Source: Arthrobacter sp. H16F315 (GTDB lineage: Bacteria > Actinomycetota > Actinomycetes > Actinomycetales > Micrococcaceae). From it: a DNA stretch of 64,000 nucleotides. A model generated the notes under the pieces. It was given only the letters and a program-made list of their open reading frames with translations, was not told where the DNA came from and searched no databases. Positions 52,238 to 62,752 of this stretch are shown here, one piece after another. The stretch lies in assembly GCF_024124825.1 (NCBI RefSeq), contig NZ_JAMXSS010000005.1:1-64000 (forward strand), written 5' to 3'. A program made the position numbers and the translations under genes. Within the stretch, counting starts at the first letter, position 1. Each line of letters begins with the position of its first letter.

Positions 52238-53154
52238 GTAAGTGTTGGGAAAGGGGTCACGGCGCTTTGGCGGGTTGCCAGGGCCGGCGCCCGGGGGCCG
52301 GAGCGAGCCGGCGGGCCATGAGCCCGATCATGGCCCATTTGACCATGGCCTCGGCGTGTCCGGGGAGGCGTTCGTAGTCCCGTCCCAGGCGCCGGCAGCG
52401 GACCAGCCAGGACAGGGTGCGCTCGACGACCCAGCGTCGCGGCAGGACCTCGAAGGTGTGCTGCCCGGCCGGTTTCACCACGATCTCGACGGTGATCCGC
52501 AGCAGCAGGCGTGCGAACTCCACCAGTTTGCCGGCATAGCCGCCGTCGGCCCACACGAGCACGATCGAGGGCATTTTCATCCGGGCCTTTTCCAGCACCC
52601 GGCGCCCGCCGTCGCGGTCCTGCACGCTGGCGGCGGTGACCAGCACGACCACCAGCAGCCCGATCGTGTCCACCACGATGTGCCGCTTGCGCCCGTTAGT
52701 CTTCTTGCCCGCGTAGTACCCGCGGGAATCGCGGCCGACGGTGTCGGCGCCCTTGACGGTCTGGGCGTCCACGATGCCGGCCGAGGCCATCGGGTCTTTC
52801 CCGGCATCGTTGCGGGCCGCGTCGCGCAGCGCGTCGTGGATCCGGTCGGTGATGCCCTCGCGGTTCCACCGCTTGAAGTACCAGTAGACGGTGTCCCAGG
52901 GCGGGAAGTCGTGCGGCAGCATCCGCCAGGCACACCCGGTCCGGTTCAGGTACAGGATCGCCTCCACGATCCGGCGCCTCGAATGCTTGGCCGGCCGGCC
53001 TCCGGTCTTGACCGGAACCATCGGCGCAATCAGCGCCCACTGGTCATCGGTCAGGTCCGAAGGATAGGGACGCGGGGAAGAGCCCTCCATGCCTCCACGC
53101 TGAACCCGTCGGCCGCGGCAGTCAACAGGCTCGCCCCACTTTCCCAACACCTAC
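52238..53154 (-). mobile_element. IS5-family element, copy 2
   Basis: Second pass over 3177-4093, with the same TTA duplication. Confidence 0.9.
52257..53090 (-). CDS. IS5-family transposase, copy 2
   Basis: Second pass over 3196-4029. Confidence 0.92.
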   Translation of the reverse strand: MEGSSPRPYPSDLTDDQWALIAPMVPVKTGGRPAKHSRRRIVEAILYLNRTGCAWRMLPHDFPPWDTVYWYFKRWNREGITDRIHDALRDAARNDAGKDPMASAGIVDAQTVKGADTVGRDSRGYYAGKKTNGRKRHIVVDTIGLLVVVLVTAASVQDRDGGRRVLEKARMKMPSIVLVWADGGYAGKLVEFARLLLRITVEIVVKPAGQHTFEVLPRRWVVERTLSWLVRCRRLGRDYERLPGHAEAMVKWAMIGLMARRLAPAPGRRPWQPAKAP

Positions 53155-53840
53155 TTAGGGACAGAAAGATCCTCGTCACCGGGGCCTCGGGCCGGATTGC
53201 TTCGGCGCTCAGTATGAAGCTGGCCGGGCAGAACGAGGTGTGGGGCATCGCCCGCTTCGGCAACGAAAAGGTACGCGGGGAACTCCAGGAAGCCGGCGTG
53301 AAGACCTGCTCCGTCGACCTGGTCAACCCTGATTTTTCCGGGCTGCCGGAGGACTTCGACCACGTACTGCACCTAGCCGCGTACCTTGGCGGCGGTGATG
53401 ATTTCGGTAAGGCACTGGACATCAACGCGGTCGGCACGGGCTTGGTGCTCTCGCACTTCCGCAGGGCGGCGTCGGCGCTGGTGATGTCCACGACCGGGGT
53501 CTACCGGCCGCACCCGGACCCGTGGCACCGGTACACCGAAACCGATCCGCTGGGGGACCCGATCAACCCCTCCACCCCGACCTATGGGGTCACCAAGGTC
53601 GCCCAGGAGGGCACCGCCCGGCTCTGTGCACGCCTGTACGGCCTGCCCGTGGTGATCGCGCGCATGAACGCCTCGTACGGGCCCCGCGGCGGGCTTCCCG
53701 TGACGCACTTGGACAAGGTCGCCGCCGGCGAGACGATCCGGCTGCGGTCGGACCCGGCTCCTTACAGCCCGATCCACGACGACGACATTGCGGACCACAT
53801 CGAGGGGCTCCTCGCCGCTGCTTCCGTGCCGGCCACGGTG

Positions 53841-53965
53841 GTGATGATCGCCGCCATCCCCGAAACCAGGGCAATGCTGAGCCCGATCCACTCAGGACCG
53901 GTACGGTTCCCGCCCCACAAACCACGGCGGGAAACCTCACCACCGACAACAACCATGCGTCCCAT
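53841..53965 (-). pseudogene. Truncated conjugation gene fragment, copy 2
   Basis: Second pass over 4780-4904. Confidence 0.6.
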
Positions 53966-53996
53966 CAGACCTACTCCCCTGCTTTCGTACTGCTCA

Positions 53997-55901
53997 TTAC
54001 CGTCCGCTGATGTGATCGGTATCAGGCACCATCGAGTTCACGCCCTGACGGCCGCGCAGTGCGGCCTGCCGTGATGCTTCACGCCCGGCCAGCAGGAACG
54101 CTGTCGCCCCGCCGGCGGCAATCTTGGCTGAGCCTCGTCCTACACTCGCCGCTCCGCTGCGGGCAGCGGCAGCAGTTTTTCCGGCCGGAGTACCGGCCCG
54201 GTCATCCCGCTGCGCCTGGGCAATGGTGCGGGTATCAGGTGCAGCCGGTGCATCCTGGCCAGGGGCTCCCATCGCGGCGGCCCCCTGTCTGGTGGCGCCG
54301 GCACTTCGACGGCCGCTGCCTGTAGCCGCGCCGGCCCCGGCTGCACCATCGGTCAGACCCCCGTCAGGACCGGCAGAAAAGCGAGGCCCGCCTGATACCT
54401 GGGCTGCCGCCCCGCTGACGGCGGCACCGGTGCGCCCACCGCCGGCCGGGCCGGACTGTGCCTGCATGGTGCGGCGCTGACGGATCATCGCACCGATCCC
54501 GGCACCGGCCCCGGCCACCATCGCCGCCCCGGCAATGGAGGGACGGTTAGCACCCAAAGAACTGGCCGAGGATGGCAGTATCGGGACGAATTTGAACAGC
54601 AGCGCGGGTGAGAACGCGAGGACGACCATGGCGGCGGCTGCGATGAACACCGAGGAGGCGTTCACCAAGGCGTCTCCGGTACCTTCGCCCTGGAACGCGG
54701 GGCGGTTCGAGATGAAGCTGAACAGCGCACCCATGATCAACAGAATCAGCGGCTTCGACAGAGCGATACCCAGCCACAGCGAACCGGCCTTGGCAACCCG
54801 GCCGCGGTGTTCGGGATGGATCATGAAGCCGATCATCAGCGCAATGCCTACGCCCAGCAGTGACAGCGCGAGTGGCTGCAGAGCGAACAGCCCCAGGAGC
54901 GCCCAGGCCCCGACGAAGAGCAACCCGAACAGCAGCACAGCTGCCAGCGGTCCGAAAACGCCACTGGACTCATACGAGGCGAAACGGGAAATGCTTGTGG
55001 CGAAGTCCCCGATCTGGTTTGAGGTCCATGGGCTGATCGAATCAGTAACCTGAACCAATGCGTTGTTGCCCACGTATCCCAGAACCGGGCCGAACAATGC
55101 CAGCAGAACCGCGAGTGGGGCGTACCAGATCACCGATTCACGCATGGCGTCAGGATCGATTTTTTCATCCGAGTAGTCCCGGAAGAGTTTGAAGAACATC
55201 AGTGCCAGCAACACGATCCCGACGCCGGAAAAGACTGACCAGGTGTCTCGGAAGCCGTCATCGACCTGAAACTCTGAGACTTTCAAAAGGTTCACTAAAA
55301 CCTCGTTCGTGGCCGTCACTCCGGCTTCCTTGGTCGAGTTCGCAAACTTCTCAAACCCGTCCTTGGCATTGGCGATAAACGCCACTGTGTCCACCGCGCC
55401 CAGCACAAACTGCCCGCCAGGCTGTGTAGAAACAGCTGTACGCAACACAGCGCCAGCAAGCGGGGCGAATTCGTTCCATGTGCTCGATACCGCACATATG
55501 CCCAAGGCAGCTGGCGGTGCCCCTTCCCGCGCCAACGATGAGCAAAACTCGCGCTGTCCTTCTGCAGGTCGGTAGTCCAAGGATTTCTCGGGGGTGTCCA
55601 GAAAACTGTTGAAAGCGCGGGTTGCCATTCCCGTGCAGTCCTGGCCGATCATCGTTGCACCGAGAAATTGAGGCCCACAGACGTTCTTGGCGAGTTCGCC
55701 GTTGAGACGGTCACGAATGCCGTCGCGCTGGTCTGCCGGCAAGCCCGCCAGCCGCTTCAATTGATCGGCATTCAACTTTTCTGAGGCGTTGATGTCATCC
55801 GCTGCTTGAGCGGATCCGGCTGTGAGAACACCGAAGCCCAAGAAGAGCGCGAGGAGTGCGGCAGTCAAGCGGATCCTGCTGCTAGCGCGTAGCGTTTGCA
55901 T
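53997..55901 (-). CDS. TrbL/VirB6-like protein, copy 2
   Basis: Second pass over 4936-6840. Confidence 0.75.
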   Translation of the reverse strand: MQTLRASSRIRLTAALLALFLGFGVLTAGSAQAADDINASEKLNADQLKRLAGLPADQRDGIRDRLNGELAKNVCGPQFLGATMIGQDCTGMATRAFNSFLDTPEKSLDYRPAEGQREFCSSLAREGAPPAALGICAVSSTWNEFAPLAGAVLRTAVSTQPGGQFVLGAVDTVAFIANAKDGFEKFANSTKEAGVTATNEVLVNLLKVSEFQVDDGFRDTWSVFSGVGIVLLALMFFKLFRDYSDEKIDPDAMRESVIWYAPLAVLLALFGPVLGYVGNNALVQVTDSISPWTSNQIGDFATSISRFASYESSGVFGPLAAVLLFGLLFVGAWALLGLFALQPLALSLLGVGIALMIGFMIHPEHRGRVAKAGSLWLGIALSKPLILLIMGALFSFISNRPAFQGEGTGDALVNASSVFIAAAAMVVLAFSPALLFKFVPILPSSASSLGANRPSIAGAAMVAGAGAGIGAMIRQRRTMQAQSGPAGGGRTGAAVSGAAAQVSGGPRFSAGPDGGLTDGAAGAGAATGSGRRSAGATRQGAAAMGAPGQDAPAAPDTRTIAQAQRDDRAGTPAGKTAAAARSGAASVGRGSAKIAAGGATAFLLAGREASRQAALRGRQGVNSMVPDTDHISGR

Positions 55902-56673
55902 ATTCCACCCAGCCTTCTTTACTCAGGTTTTCGAAGTAGCGGCCGACCAGCCCGTTATCGAGAGTGGGCATCTCTCCGGTTGCAGCGCCGACGAGACCGC
56001 CCGCAGGGCCTTGGTCAGGGAACTTGTCGGCAAGTTCTGTGTCATCAATACGCACCAGGGCGTCAGAGATTTTCCAATCTCCGTCCCAAACGAGTTCCAG
56101 GGAATCGGTACCGAAGTAGCCACCGGGTTCTGCTTCACCGCCGCGGAGACCGCCATAAACCACCTGAATCAATGCGCGGTTCTCGGCTTCGCAGGAAACG
56201 AGCCGGTAGAGGCCCCCAGCTTTGACATCAACGCGGTCGAGCCAGCCGCCATCGAAGCTCTTGAAGCTTCCGGACGCGGCCGCCGTCGTGTAGGTGTCGC
56301 CAAGCAGAACTGCATCCTTGATCCATGCTTCGTCCGAGGCCAACGTCTTCATCGTGGCTTTCTGGGCTTCCCAGGTTTTAGTGTTCACATCGTGCAGGAC
56401 CGGTGTGTAGTTGGCTGCTGCTTGGGCGGCGGAGTCGCAGGTGCCGTTGTAGCCGATGGGCGTTTTGCCGTCGGCGGCCGTTGTGGTTCCGCCTTCTCCG
56501 ATGCTGATTTTGGAGACTGGAAATCCGAGCTTGCCAGCGACCATGTCCGTGCCAGCGGTGGGTTCGGGCTGTGAAGCCTGTTCCGTGGGGCGGAGATTTA
56601 TCAGGACGACGGCGACTGCCACGATCACCACGACGGCGGCAATCGCGATCAGTAGCTTCCATTTCGTTCTCAT
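55882..56673 (-). CDS. Membrane-anchored conjugation accessory protein, copy 2
   Basis: Second pass over 6821-7612. Confidence 0.65.
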   Translation of the reverse strand: MRTKWKLLIAIAAVVVIVAVAVVLINLRPTEQASQPEPTAGTDMVAGKLGFPVSKISIGEGGTTTAADGKTPIGYNGTCDSAAQAAANYTPVLHDVNTKTWEAQKATMKTLASDEAWIKDAVLLGDTYTTAAASGSFKSFDGGWLDRVDVKAGGLYRLVSCEAENRALIQVVYGGLRGGEAEPGGYFGTDSLELVWDGDWKISDALVRIDDTELADKFPDQGPAGGLVGAATGEMPTLDNGLVGRYFENLSKEGWVEYANATR

Positions 56674-56733
56674 GGTCTGGTTCCGTTCTTCGGTAGGAGA
56701 CAGCTGCCAACGATGAAGTGTGCCACCAGTTGG

Positions 56734-57069
56734 CTAGGCTCCTGCTGCGGCAGTCAGTGCGAGGATGCCGCCGATGATGACGCTGGCGCCGGCGACGGCG
56801 GCGAAGGCGACACCGCTGCGCTTGGCACCGTCCGCGCCATCTGCAATGTCGTCCGAGTGGCCGCGCTGCCGTGCGATTCCCCACTTGCCCAGGTTCATCA
56901 GGAAAGCGGCGGTGACCAGGATCAGCACCAGTGCCCAGAGCCCGCCGAGGATCAGCTGGATCGCGCCTTGGAACTGAACTCCGAAGACGTTGATGTTGGG
57001 GGTCACCCCGTCCAGGGGGTTATCTGCGGCCGCGGGGATGGTGACGTTGGTGAGGATGCTCTTGAACAT
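56734..57069 (-). CDS. Small two-helix membrane subunit, copy 2
   Basis: Second pass over 7673-8008. Confidence 0.65.
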   Translation of the reverse strand: MFKSILTNVTIPAAADNPLDGVTPNINVFGVQFQGAIQLILGGLWALVLILVTAAFLMNLGKWGIARQRGHSDDIADGADGAKRSGVAFAAVAGASVIIGGILALTAAAGA

Positions 57070-57081
57070 GGTGTGGGTTTC

Positions 57082-58275
57082 CTATCGGTTGGTGGTGTGG
57101 ATACGTGCGTGGGCGTTGCGGTTGTCTACCTCGAGCAGGCCTGCGGCGATTTCTGCGGTGACGCGTTCGAAGGCGCGGCGGGCGGGATCGCCCACGAGCT
57201 GCCAATCGATGATTGAGCCGTTGTCCAAGGCCGCGTCATAGGGGATATCGATGATGGACCGCACCGTGGATTCGAGCTGGGCGCGGAGGTCCGCTTGATC
57301 GGTCGCCGAGACTTTGGCGCCCCCGCCCTGGGTGATGACGACGACGGCGTTGGCGACGAGGTTCTTGTAGTGCGGGTTGCCCTGGCGCTCGGACATGGAT
57401 TCGAGCTGTTCGATCATTCGCAGGGCCGAGACGACGGCGTTTCGCTGGAGCCGGACAGGGATCACGAGCTGGTCTGTGACGTCGATAGAGGCCAGCCAGT
57501 TTTCGGAGCGGGTGTTGTTTCCGGTGTCCAGGACGATGGTGTCGTAGAACCGGCTGACCACCGTGTGGATGCGGTTGAATTCTTCCGCGCCGATGGACTT
57601 CATCCGATCCGGGTCTTCGTCCGATGCCAGGACGGAGAACTGGTTCTTGCCCTGGTGGCGGGTGTAGTAGGAGAAATCGCCTTTACGGGCCTCGATGGTT
57701 TCGAACTTTTCCAGCACGTTCAGCAGGTCCCACACGGTGCGGGTAGAGCCGTTGGCGTTGGTCCGCACACCGAGGGTGCCCATCATTTCGTTGTTGTCCC
57801 AGACGATGGCGTGCTGGCCGGAGTGGATCCCGAAGGTTGATCCGATTCCCACGCTGCACATGGTCTTGCCGACCCCGCCCAGGGGCTGGGCGACCATGAT
57901 GCGCATGGGCCTGGAGTAGACCCGTTGGATCGCGGAAAGGTCGGTGCGGCGGGCCAGCTCGGCTGCGCCGACCTTGGGCTTGATCAGCCCGAACGTCACG
58001 GTCCGCAGGAAGGCCTGCCAACCGGTGGCCGGTGGCAGTTCATCGTTCATGTTGTCTTTTTGCAGCACTGATGCGCTGCGCCGGCCGCTGACCAAAGGGG
58101 CCGCCTGAGCTTCCACGGCCGCCTGCTGGGCCTGTGCCGGCTCACTGATAGCAACGGTCACTGTCGCGGTTTCCTTGACGGGTTCTGCGGCGTTATCTTC
58201 TGCCGACGGTTCGGGGTTCAGCAGGCTGATGGGGGCGCGTGACTTCCGCTCGGCGCCTGACCAGTTGGTGCTCAT
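57082..58275 (-). CDS. ParA/MinD-like conjugation ATPase, copy 2
   Basis: Second pass over 8021-9214; the leucine in the Walker A motif is confirmed here. Confidence 0.75.
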   Translation of the reverse strand: MSTNWSGAERKSRAPISLLNPEPSAEDNAAEPVKETATVTVAISEPAQAQQAAVEAQAAPLVSGRRSASVLQKDNMNDELPPATGWQAFLRTVTFGLIKPKVGAAELARRTDLSAIQRVYSRPMRIMVAQPLGGVGKTMCSVGIGSTFGIHSGQHAIVWDNNEMMGTLGVRTNANGSTRTVWDLLNVLEKFETIEARKGDFSYYTRHQGKNQFSVLASDEDPDRMKSIGAEEFNRIHTVVSRFYDTIVLDTGNNTRSENWLASIDVTDQLVIPVRLQRNAVVSALRMIEQLESMSERQGNPHYKNLVANAVVVITQGGGAKVSATDQADLRAQLESTVRSIIDIPYDAALDNGSIIDWQLVGDPARRAFERVTAEIAAGLLEVDNRNAHARIHTTNR

Positions 58276-58451
58276 CGGGTCTTCCTTTCGGGGTTCTGAC
58301 TTCTGAAAATCTCTGGTGCCGGTTCCTGGAACAGGACCGGGACACTGCTTGCGGCCGTGCCCTGCGGGCTGTGCCGTTCCGGGACGGTTAGCGGGTCGGT
58401 GAACAGCGGTGCTGTGCCGAACTCGTCAGCACCGGCGGTGGGCGTGCTCAC
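58272..58451 (-). CDS. 59-residue coupled protein, copy 2
   Basis: Second pass over 9211-9390, with the same overlapping stop and start codons. Confidence 0.55.
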   Translation of the reverse strand: MSTPTAGADEFGTAPLFTDPLTVPERHSPQGTAASSVPVLFQEPAPEIFRSQNPERKTR

Positions 58452-58984
58452 TGGGGAGTCACCGGGCTGATGGACGTGACAAGCCAGGGATCGTCCTGGC
58501 CGATGCGGTGGAGCATCATCGTCCACGGCCCGGCGTTGGTGTCGAAGGACGCCGTAACCGTCATGGGGTTTTGTGCCTCCCGGGTGATCGCGGGACCGTC
58601 CGTGACGGTGGAGAACGGAACACGGGCCGGATCGATGTAGCGGGCGTCTTCCTTGTACTCGGTCGCGAGCATCGGTTCCAGATCCTTGAACCAGGTCTTC
58701 TCCTCCACCGAAGGCCGGCCGAACAGGACCATGGCCTTCGCGGCGGTCTCTTTGACCCTCGTCTCGGCGGCGGCATCCCAGGTGACGTTAGGGCCGTGGT
58801 ACTGCTCGGAGGCCTCGTCATGCCCGTGGCCATCACCGGCTGAGTGCGCGTCAGCATCCGCCGTGATGGTCGGGGCCGGCGCGGCCGCTGTGGTGGTCGT
58901 CTGTGCGGCTGGGGTCCCGGCGCAGGCCGTCAGCAGGGCAGCGGTGGCCAGCAGGGCCGGGGCGAGTGCGGTTCTGCGCATCAC
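58448..58984 (-). CDS. Conjugation lipoprotein, copy 2
   Basis: Second pass over 9387-9923. Confidence 0.7.
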   Translation of the reverse strand: MMRRTALAPALLATAALLTACAGTPAAQTTTTAAAPAPTITADADAHSAGDGHGHDEASEQYHGPNVTWDAAAETRVKETAAKAMVLFGRPSVEEKTWFKDLEPMLATEYKEDARYIDPARVPFSTVTDGPAITREAQNPMTVTASFDTNAGPWTMMLHRIGQDDPWLVTSISPVTPQ

Positions 58985-60246
58985 AGGATGCCTTTCTCTT
59001 TGAGGATCGGTGTGGGGTCGATGGTGGCGTTGATCGGGATCATCGGATTCGGCAGGGCCCCGGCGTAAAACTCCATATGCAGGTGCCGGCCGAAGACGTT
59101 GCCGGTCGCACCTTCAGTCCCGAGGGGGGTTCCGGCGGCAACGGTGTCGCCTTCCTTGACCTTTAGAGAGCCGGCCTCCATGTGGTACATCCCGATGGTC
59201 AGCTTCCCGTCCAGGGTTTGGCCGGTGATGCCGGTTCCGAACTGGCCTTCAAGGTTTCTGATTTTCACGATCTTCAGATCCGTGATCGCCACAATCACCC
59301 CGGCCTGGCCAGGAGTGGAGAAGTCGATTCCGTAGTGGAAGTTGGCCAGCACTCCCCCGGCCGTACCGGGAGGGGCCGGCCGCGGGCCGTACCCGCTGGT
59401 CATGACAGCCTTCTGCAGGGGCTTGACCCACTTCCCGGCAATGTCGCCGACAACCTGGTTTCCCTCGACCGGGCACACCCCGGACGGGTCCACCATGGAA
59501 GCCGACTCCCCGCCGAGTGCCTTAACGATCTGCGTGGCCTGTTCCCGGAACCGGGTGTAGTGGTGTGGATCCGCGTTCCGCTGCGTGCGGTGGATGGCAA
59601 TGGTCGGTTCAAGGTTTTCCCACCCCTGAACGTTCTGGAGAGCCTTGAAGAAGTTTGTAGCGCTGGTGTGGGGGTCCATGCGGTCTTCGTAGGAACCCCA
59701 CGAACCATTTGCGCGCTGCTGGAACAGCCCCCGTGAGTCCGGGCCAGCACCGTCACCGAAATCAATGACCCGCAGCGTGGACTCGCCAATGGCAGCCTGA
59801 ACACCGATTAGCTGTGCGGCCACGGGCAGTTTCAGATCCTCTGCAGCCTTCATGATCGCGGCCGCGTTCTTCATCTGCTCACCATCGAACCCGGCCACTG
59901 TGCTGCCAGGGACCGCTGATGCTGCGGATACAGCTGACGTGCCAGGTGCCGCACAGGCAGAAGCGGCCTGAGCCGGCGTTCCGCCATCGTCAAGAACCAC
60001 AACAACGAAGCCCAGGGCGAGGGTGGTAGCGGCGGCAACAGGAACGACGACTTTTCGAAACGCCTTACCTGCAACGGCTGTTGCTGCCCCAGCAGCAGCG
60101 ACACCCATTAGGACGACCGCCTGATTCTGTCGGCGCGAAACCAGCAGCCGATGAACAGGTAAGTCCCGCCCCTGCACCGCATAGTGACTCGCATATCGCC
60201 CCTCCCCTGGGCTATTCCGAGGCTTGTCCCCGGACGGAAAACCCAT
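58981..60246 (-). CDS. Lysozyme-like/M23 cell-wall hydrolase, copy 2
   Basis: Second pass over 9920-11185. Confidence 0.8.
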   Translation of the reverse strand: MGFPSGDKPRNSPGEGRYASHYAVQGRDLPVHRLLVSRRQNQAVVLMGVAAAGAATAVAGKAFRKVVVPVAAATTLALGFVVVVLDDGGTPAQAASACAAPGTSAVSAASAVPGSTVAGFDGEQMKNAAAIMKAAEDLKLPVAAQLIGVQAAIGESTLRVIDFGDGAGPDSRGLFQQRANGSWGSYEDRMDPHTSATNFFKALQNVQGWENLEPTIAIHRTQRNADPHHYTRFREQATQIVKALGGESASMVDPSGVCPVEGNQVVGDIAGKWVKPLQKAVMTSGYGPRPAPPGTAGGVLANFHYGIDFSTPGQAGVIVAITDLKIVKIRNLEGQFGTGITGQTLDGKLTIGMYHMEAGSLKVKEGDTVAAGTPLGTEGATGNVFGRHLHMEFYAGALPNPMIPINATIDPTPILKEKGIL

Positions 60247-60384
60247 CCCGGCTAAACTCAGCCGTAAAGCTAGGATGGATTTGAAACCAACGGTTAAGTA
60301 TTTGCGGATGCTTAACTATTGGGATCATTCTAGCAGAATCAATCGTGCGCGTCTTGTCGTGTTTGCCCCATCCAAGGAGTGTTT

Positions 60385-61122
60385 GTGCCTGTCTCAGCCT
60401 CAGAGTTCAAGAGCTGGCTGGACGCTCAGTCCATCAGCACTTCCCCTGCCGCTCTGAGCGCTCTGACGGGGCTGCACCGAGGCACGTTGGGCAACCAGCT
60501 GCGGCGTGGAAACGTTGCAGAATCGACGGTCGTTGCCGTCGCTCGCGCGTCCGGAGCGAACGTGCTGGAGTCCCTTGCCGCCTTTGACCCGTACAGGAAC
60601 ATGTACACCAGACAGATTGAGCCCACGCCGGCAGAAGTGCTCAGCCAGGTCCACCACGCAGACCTCATGGCCGAGCTACAATTCCGCACCTCGAAGAAGT
60701 ACTACCCGCGGGATCTGCGGAAACATATTCCGCTCATAGACTTCCCGCACGAGGGATCCAATCGGGCATGGATTGACGCCATCGACTCCGGCGACATCAG
60801 GCACCGCATGGCAGAAGAGACTGGCATGGCCCTGACATACATCTTCACGCAGCTCACCGAAAACAAACTGACCCCACCGCTTGCGGTAGCAGCCTCCAGG
60901 GCAGCAGGCACTTCCTTCGCATCAGGTCTGGTGGTCGTCGGCCTCGTGCTTCCGGCTGAGGCAGGCTGGCAACCACGCGCCAGGGAGGACGAGCTGCTTG
61001 AAATCACGGACGATGCACTTGTCGAGCTAATCTCCGGCCGCATAAACCTGCTGCAGCGGCGCGTCAAACAACGTAAGGAAGCCCAGGAGTATGCGGAAAA
61101 GATGACGGAGCTTCTGGGATGA
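60385..61122 (+). CDS. Helix-turn-helix regulator-like protein, copy 2
   Basis: Second pass over 11324-12061; GTG start after AAGGAG. Confidence 0.6.
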   Translation: MPVSASEFKSWLDAQSISTSPAALSALTGLHRGTLGNQLRRGNVAESTVVAVARASGANVLESLAAFDPYRNMYTRQIEPTPAEVLSQVHHADLMAELQFRTSKKYYPRDLRKHIPLIDFPHEGSNRAWIDAIDSGDIRHRMAEETGMALTYIFTQLTENKLTPPLAVAASRAAGTSFASGLVVVGLVLPAEAGWQPRAREDELLEITDDALVELISGRINLLQRRVKQRKEAQEYAEKMTELLG

Positions 61123-61883
61123 ATCCACTAGGTGTCGTCCCGGTGACGCTCATGCTCATCCTTCTGGGCAGTCTTACGTTCAAGCGTATAAATACACCCG
61201 CATCCGGGTTTGAGCACGCCTTGCGGGAAAAGGCGAGCAGAATCGCTTTGTCGGGCATCTTTCTCACCACCGCTTATCTGCTGCTGGTACCGCCCGTGTA
61301 CTACGCGCTGGATTCGATCATGCCGATCACCAACGCTACCGACCTCATCTCCAAGTACTGCGCACTGGTAGCCGTCGCCTTTCTGGGCGGGCACCTTAGT
61401 GTCGCCTACGGATCCCCCTTTGCCCGTCGTTGGACAGTGGGCGCTCCCGGAACCGTTGTGCTGGGCCTCGTCTCCGCTGGCCTGCTATGGACTGTCGTGG
61501 CCACAGACGCCCCGTATTCATCCCCCCAGATGCTCGACTTCGCCACACAGCCCAGCGTTCGCATAAACACCTGGTTAGTGCTGTTCTACGTGGCCTACAT
61601 TGTCCTTCCCCTGGTGCGGCCGGCGTACCTCGACTCCACGAAGAACCCTCTCCGGACAGGCCGGATGGCTTCAGGCATGATTGCCGGCGGTTTCACCCTC
61701 TCCCTCTTGCGCGCCGGAGCGTACCCCGTCGAGTGGTTTGGTAGCGGGAATGTGGTTTACCTGTACATGCTCATCTCCTATGCCTCCACTGCCCTCGTGG
61801 TCGTGGGACTCGCGCTGTTTGCTTACGCGCGCAGGAACAGAAAAGTGAAAACCGAGCTGGGATCTGCCCTCTCACTCGATTAG
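61119..61883 (+). CDS. Polytopic membrane protein, copy 2
   Basis: Second pass over 12058-12822. Confidence 0.65.
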   Translation: MNPLGVVPVTLMLILLGSLTFKRINTPASGFEHALREKASRIALSGIFLTTAYLLLVPPVYYALDSIMPITNATDLISKYCALVAVAFLGGHLSVAYGSPFARRWTVGAPGTVVLGLVSAGLLWTVVATDAPYSSPQMLDFATQPSVRINTWLVLFYVAYIVLPLVRPAYLDSTKNPLRTGRMASGMIAGGFTLSLLRAGAYPVEWFGSGNVVYLYMLISYASTALVVVGLALFAYARRNRKVKTELGSALSLD

Positions 61884-61897
61884 GAAGGCCGGGAGAC

Positions 61898-62203
61898 ATG
61901 ACTACCCCTCAACAAGCGCAGGAAGCAGTCAAAAGCGTCTTAGCGGAAGTACCGCGGGAGCATGAGGCTGCCTATCGCGTCATCTACCAGGCAGTGAAGG
62001 TGTGCCTGGCAGATGGCATGGAGCGGCGGGCAGCTGCCGCCTACTTGGGAGTCTCGCGGTGGCGTATCGACCGCCAGGGACGCTACTTTCGGTCTTTGAG
62101 AGCGACCAGGACCTTGTTCCGGGATGCCATGGCTGCCAATCCTGCAACTGATCCTGCCGGCGAGTCCGTGGAAGCCATAGTCCGAAGAGCGTGGAAGAAG
62201 TAG
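61898..62203 (+). CDS. Small helix-turn-helix protein, intact
   Basis: Protein of 101 residues (MTTPQQAQEAVKSVLAEVPR). A helix-turn-helix-like segment lies near residues 43-65 (RRAAAAYLGVSRWRIDRQGR), followed by a helical tail. AAGGCCGGGAG precedes the ATG, and it starts 14 bp after the membrane-protein gene, so it is the third gene of that operon. Copy 1 (12837-13143) is frameshifted by one extra C. Likely DNA-binding; target unknown. Confidence 0.65.
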   Translation: MTTPQQAQEAVKSVLAEVPREHEAAYRVIYQAVKVCLADGMERRAAAAYLGVSRWRIDRQGRYFRSLRATRTLFRDAMAANPATDPAGESVEAIVRRAWKK

Positions 62204-62382
62204 CCCTCAAAGGGTCCCAAATCCCAAAATTCTTGGTTTCATGACATATTGGAATCATGCAATCTGGAATCTGTCACGAGCTTGCTGGGCGAGTCACACC
62301 CCACGCGATGACTCTTTCAAAAAGAGCGACACGCCGCGGCGACGTGCAGGGTTTCGTTTATCAAAACCGCTTAGATAGCACT

Positions 62383-62610
62383 ATGGCAATTCAGAAGCTT
62401 GCTCAGGGAGGCCGCCCTTCCAAGGGGCCCCGGCACACGTTTGTGGTCAAGCCCGATCTTGCGCGGGCCGAAAAGCTGCGGGCCATTATGGAAATTCTTG
62501 GCACGAACGCAGTTGATTACCTGACACCGCTGGTTGCCAGGCATATAGATTCCATCGACCTTGAAGAACTGCGCAATCAGGAGACATTGCCTATACCGAA
62601 AGCCAGTTAA
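62383..62610 (+). CDS. Small rep-associated protein, copy 2
   Basis: Second pass over 13323-13550. Confidence 0.55.
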   Translation: MAIQKLAQGGRPSKGPRHTFVVKPDLARAEKLRAIMEILGTNAVDYLTPLVARHIDSIDLEELRNQETLPIPKAS

Positions 62611-62615
62611 TAACT

Positions 62616-62640
62616 GAAGGCCCGCACATGGCGGGCCTTC
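62616..62640 (+). terminator. Terminator-like hairpin before rep, copy 2
   Basis: Second pass over 13556-13580; the following sequence differs by one base (G at 62646, A at 13586). Confidence 0.7.
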
Positions 62641-62652
62641 GTTAAGTATTTA

Positions 62653-62720
62653 GTTCAGATCTCGTTCTTGGCGGGATGTCGATCTGAACTTTTGTCCAAC
62701 ACCCACCCAGTGGGTGGATT
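62653..62720 (+). promoter_or_regulatory. Inverted repeats upstream of rep, copy 2
   Basis: Second pass over 13593-13660. Confidence 0.4.
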
Positions 62721-62752
62721 TTGTCGTTCCCCCGAAGGAGTAACTGCTGTCT

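Larger units (their letters stand above)
52219..53841 (+). pseudogene. Interrupted epimerase, copy 2
   Basis: Second pass over 3158-4780. The IS insertion and 3' truncation are identical in both passes, so they are real features and not errors. Confidence 0.8.
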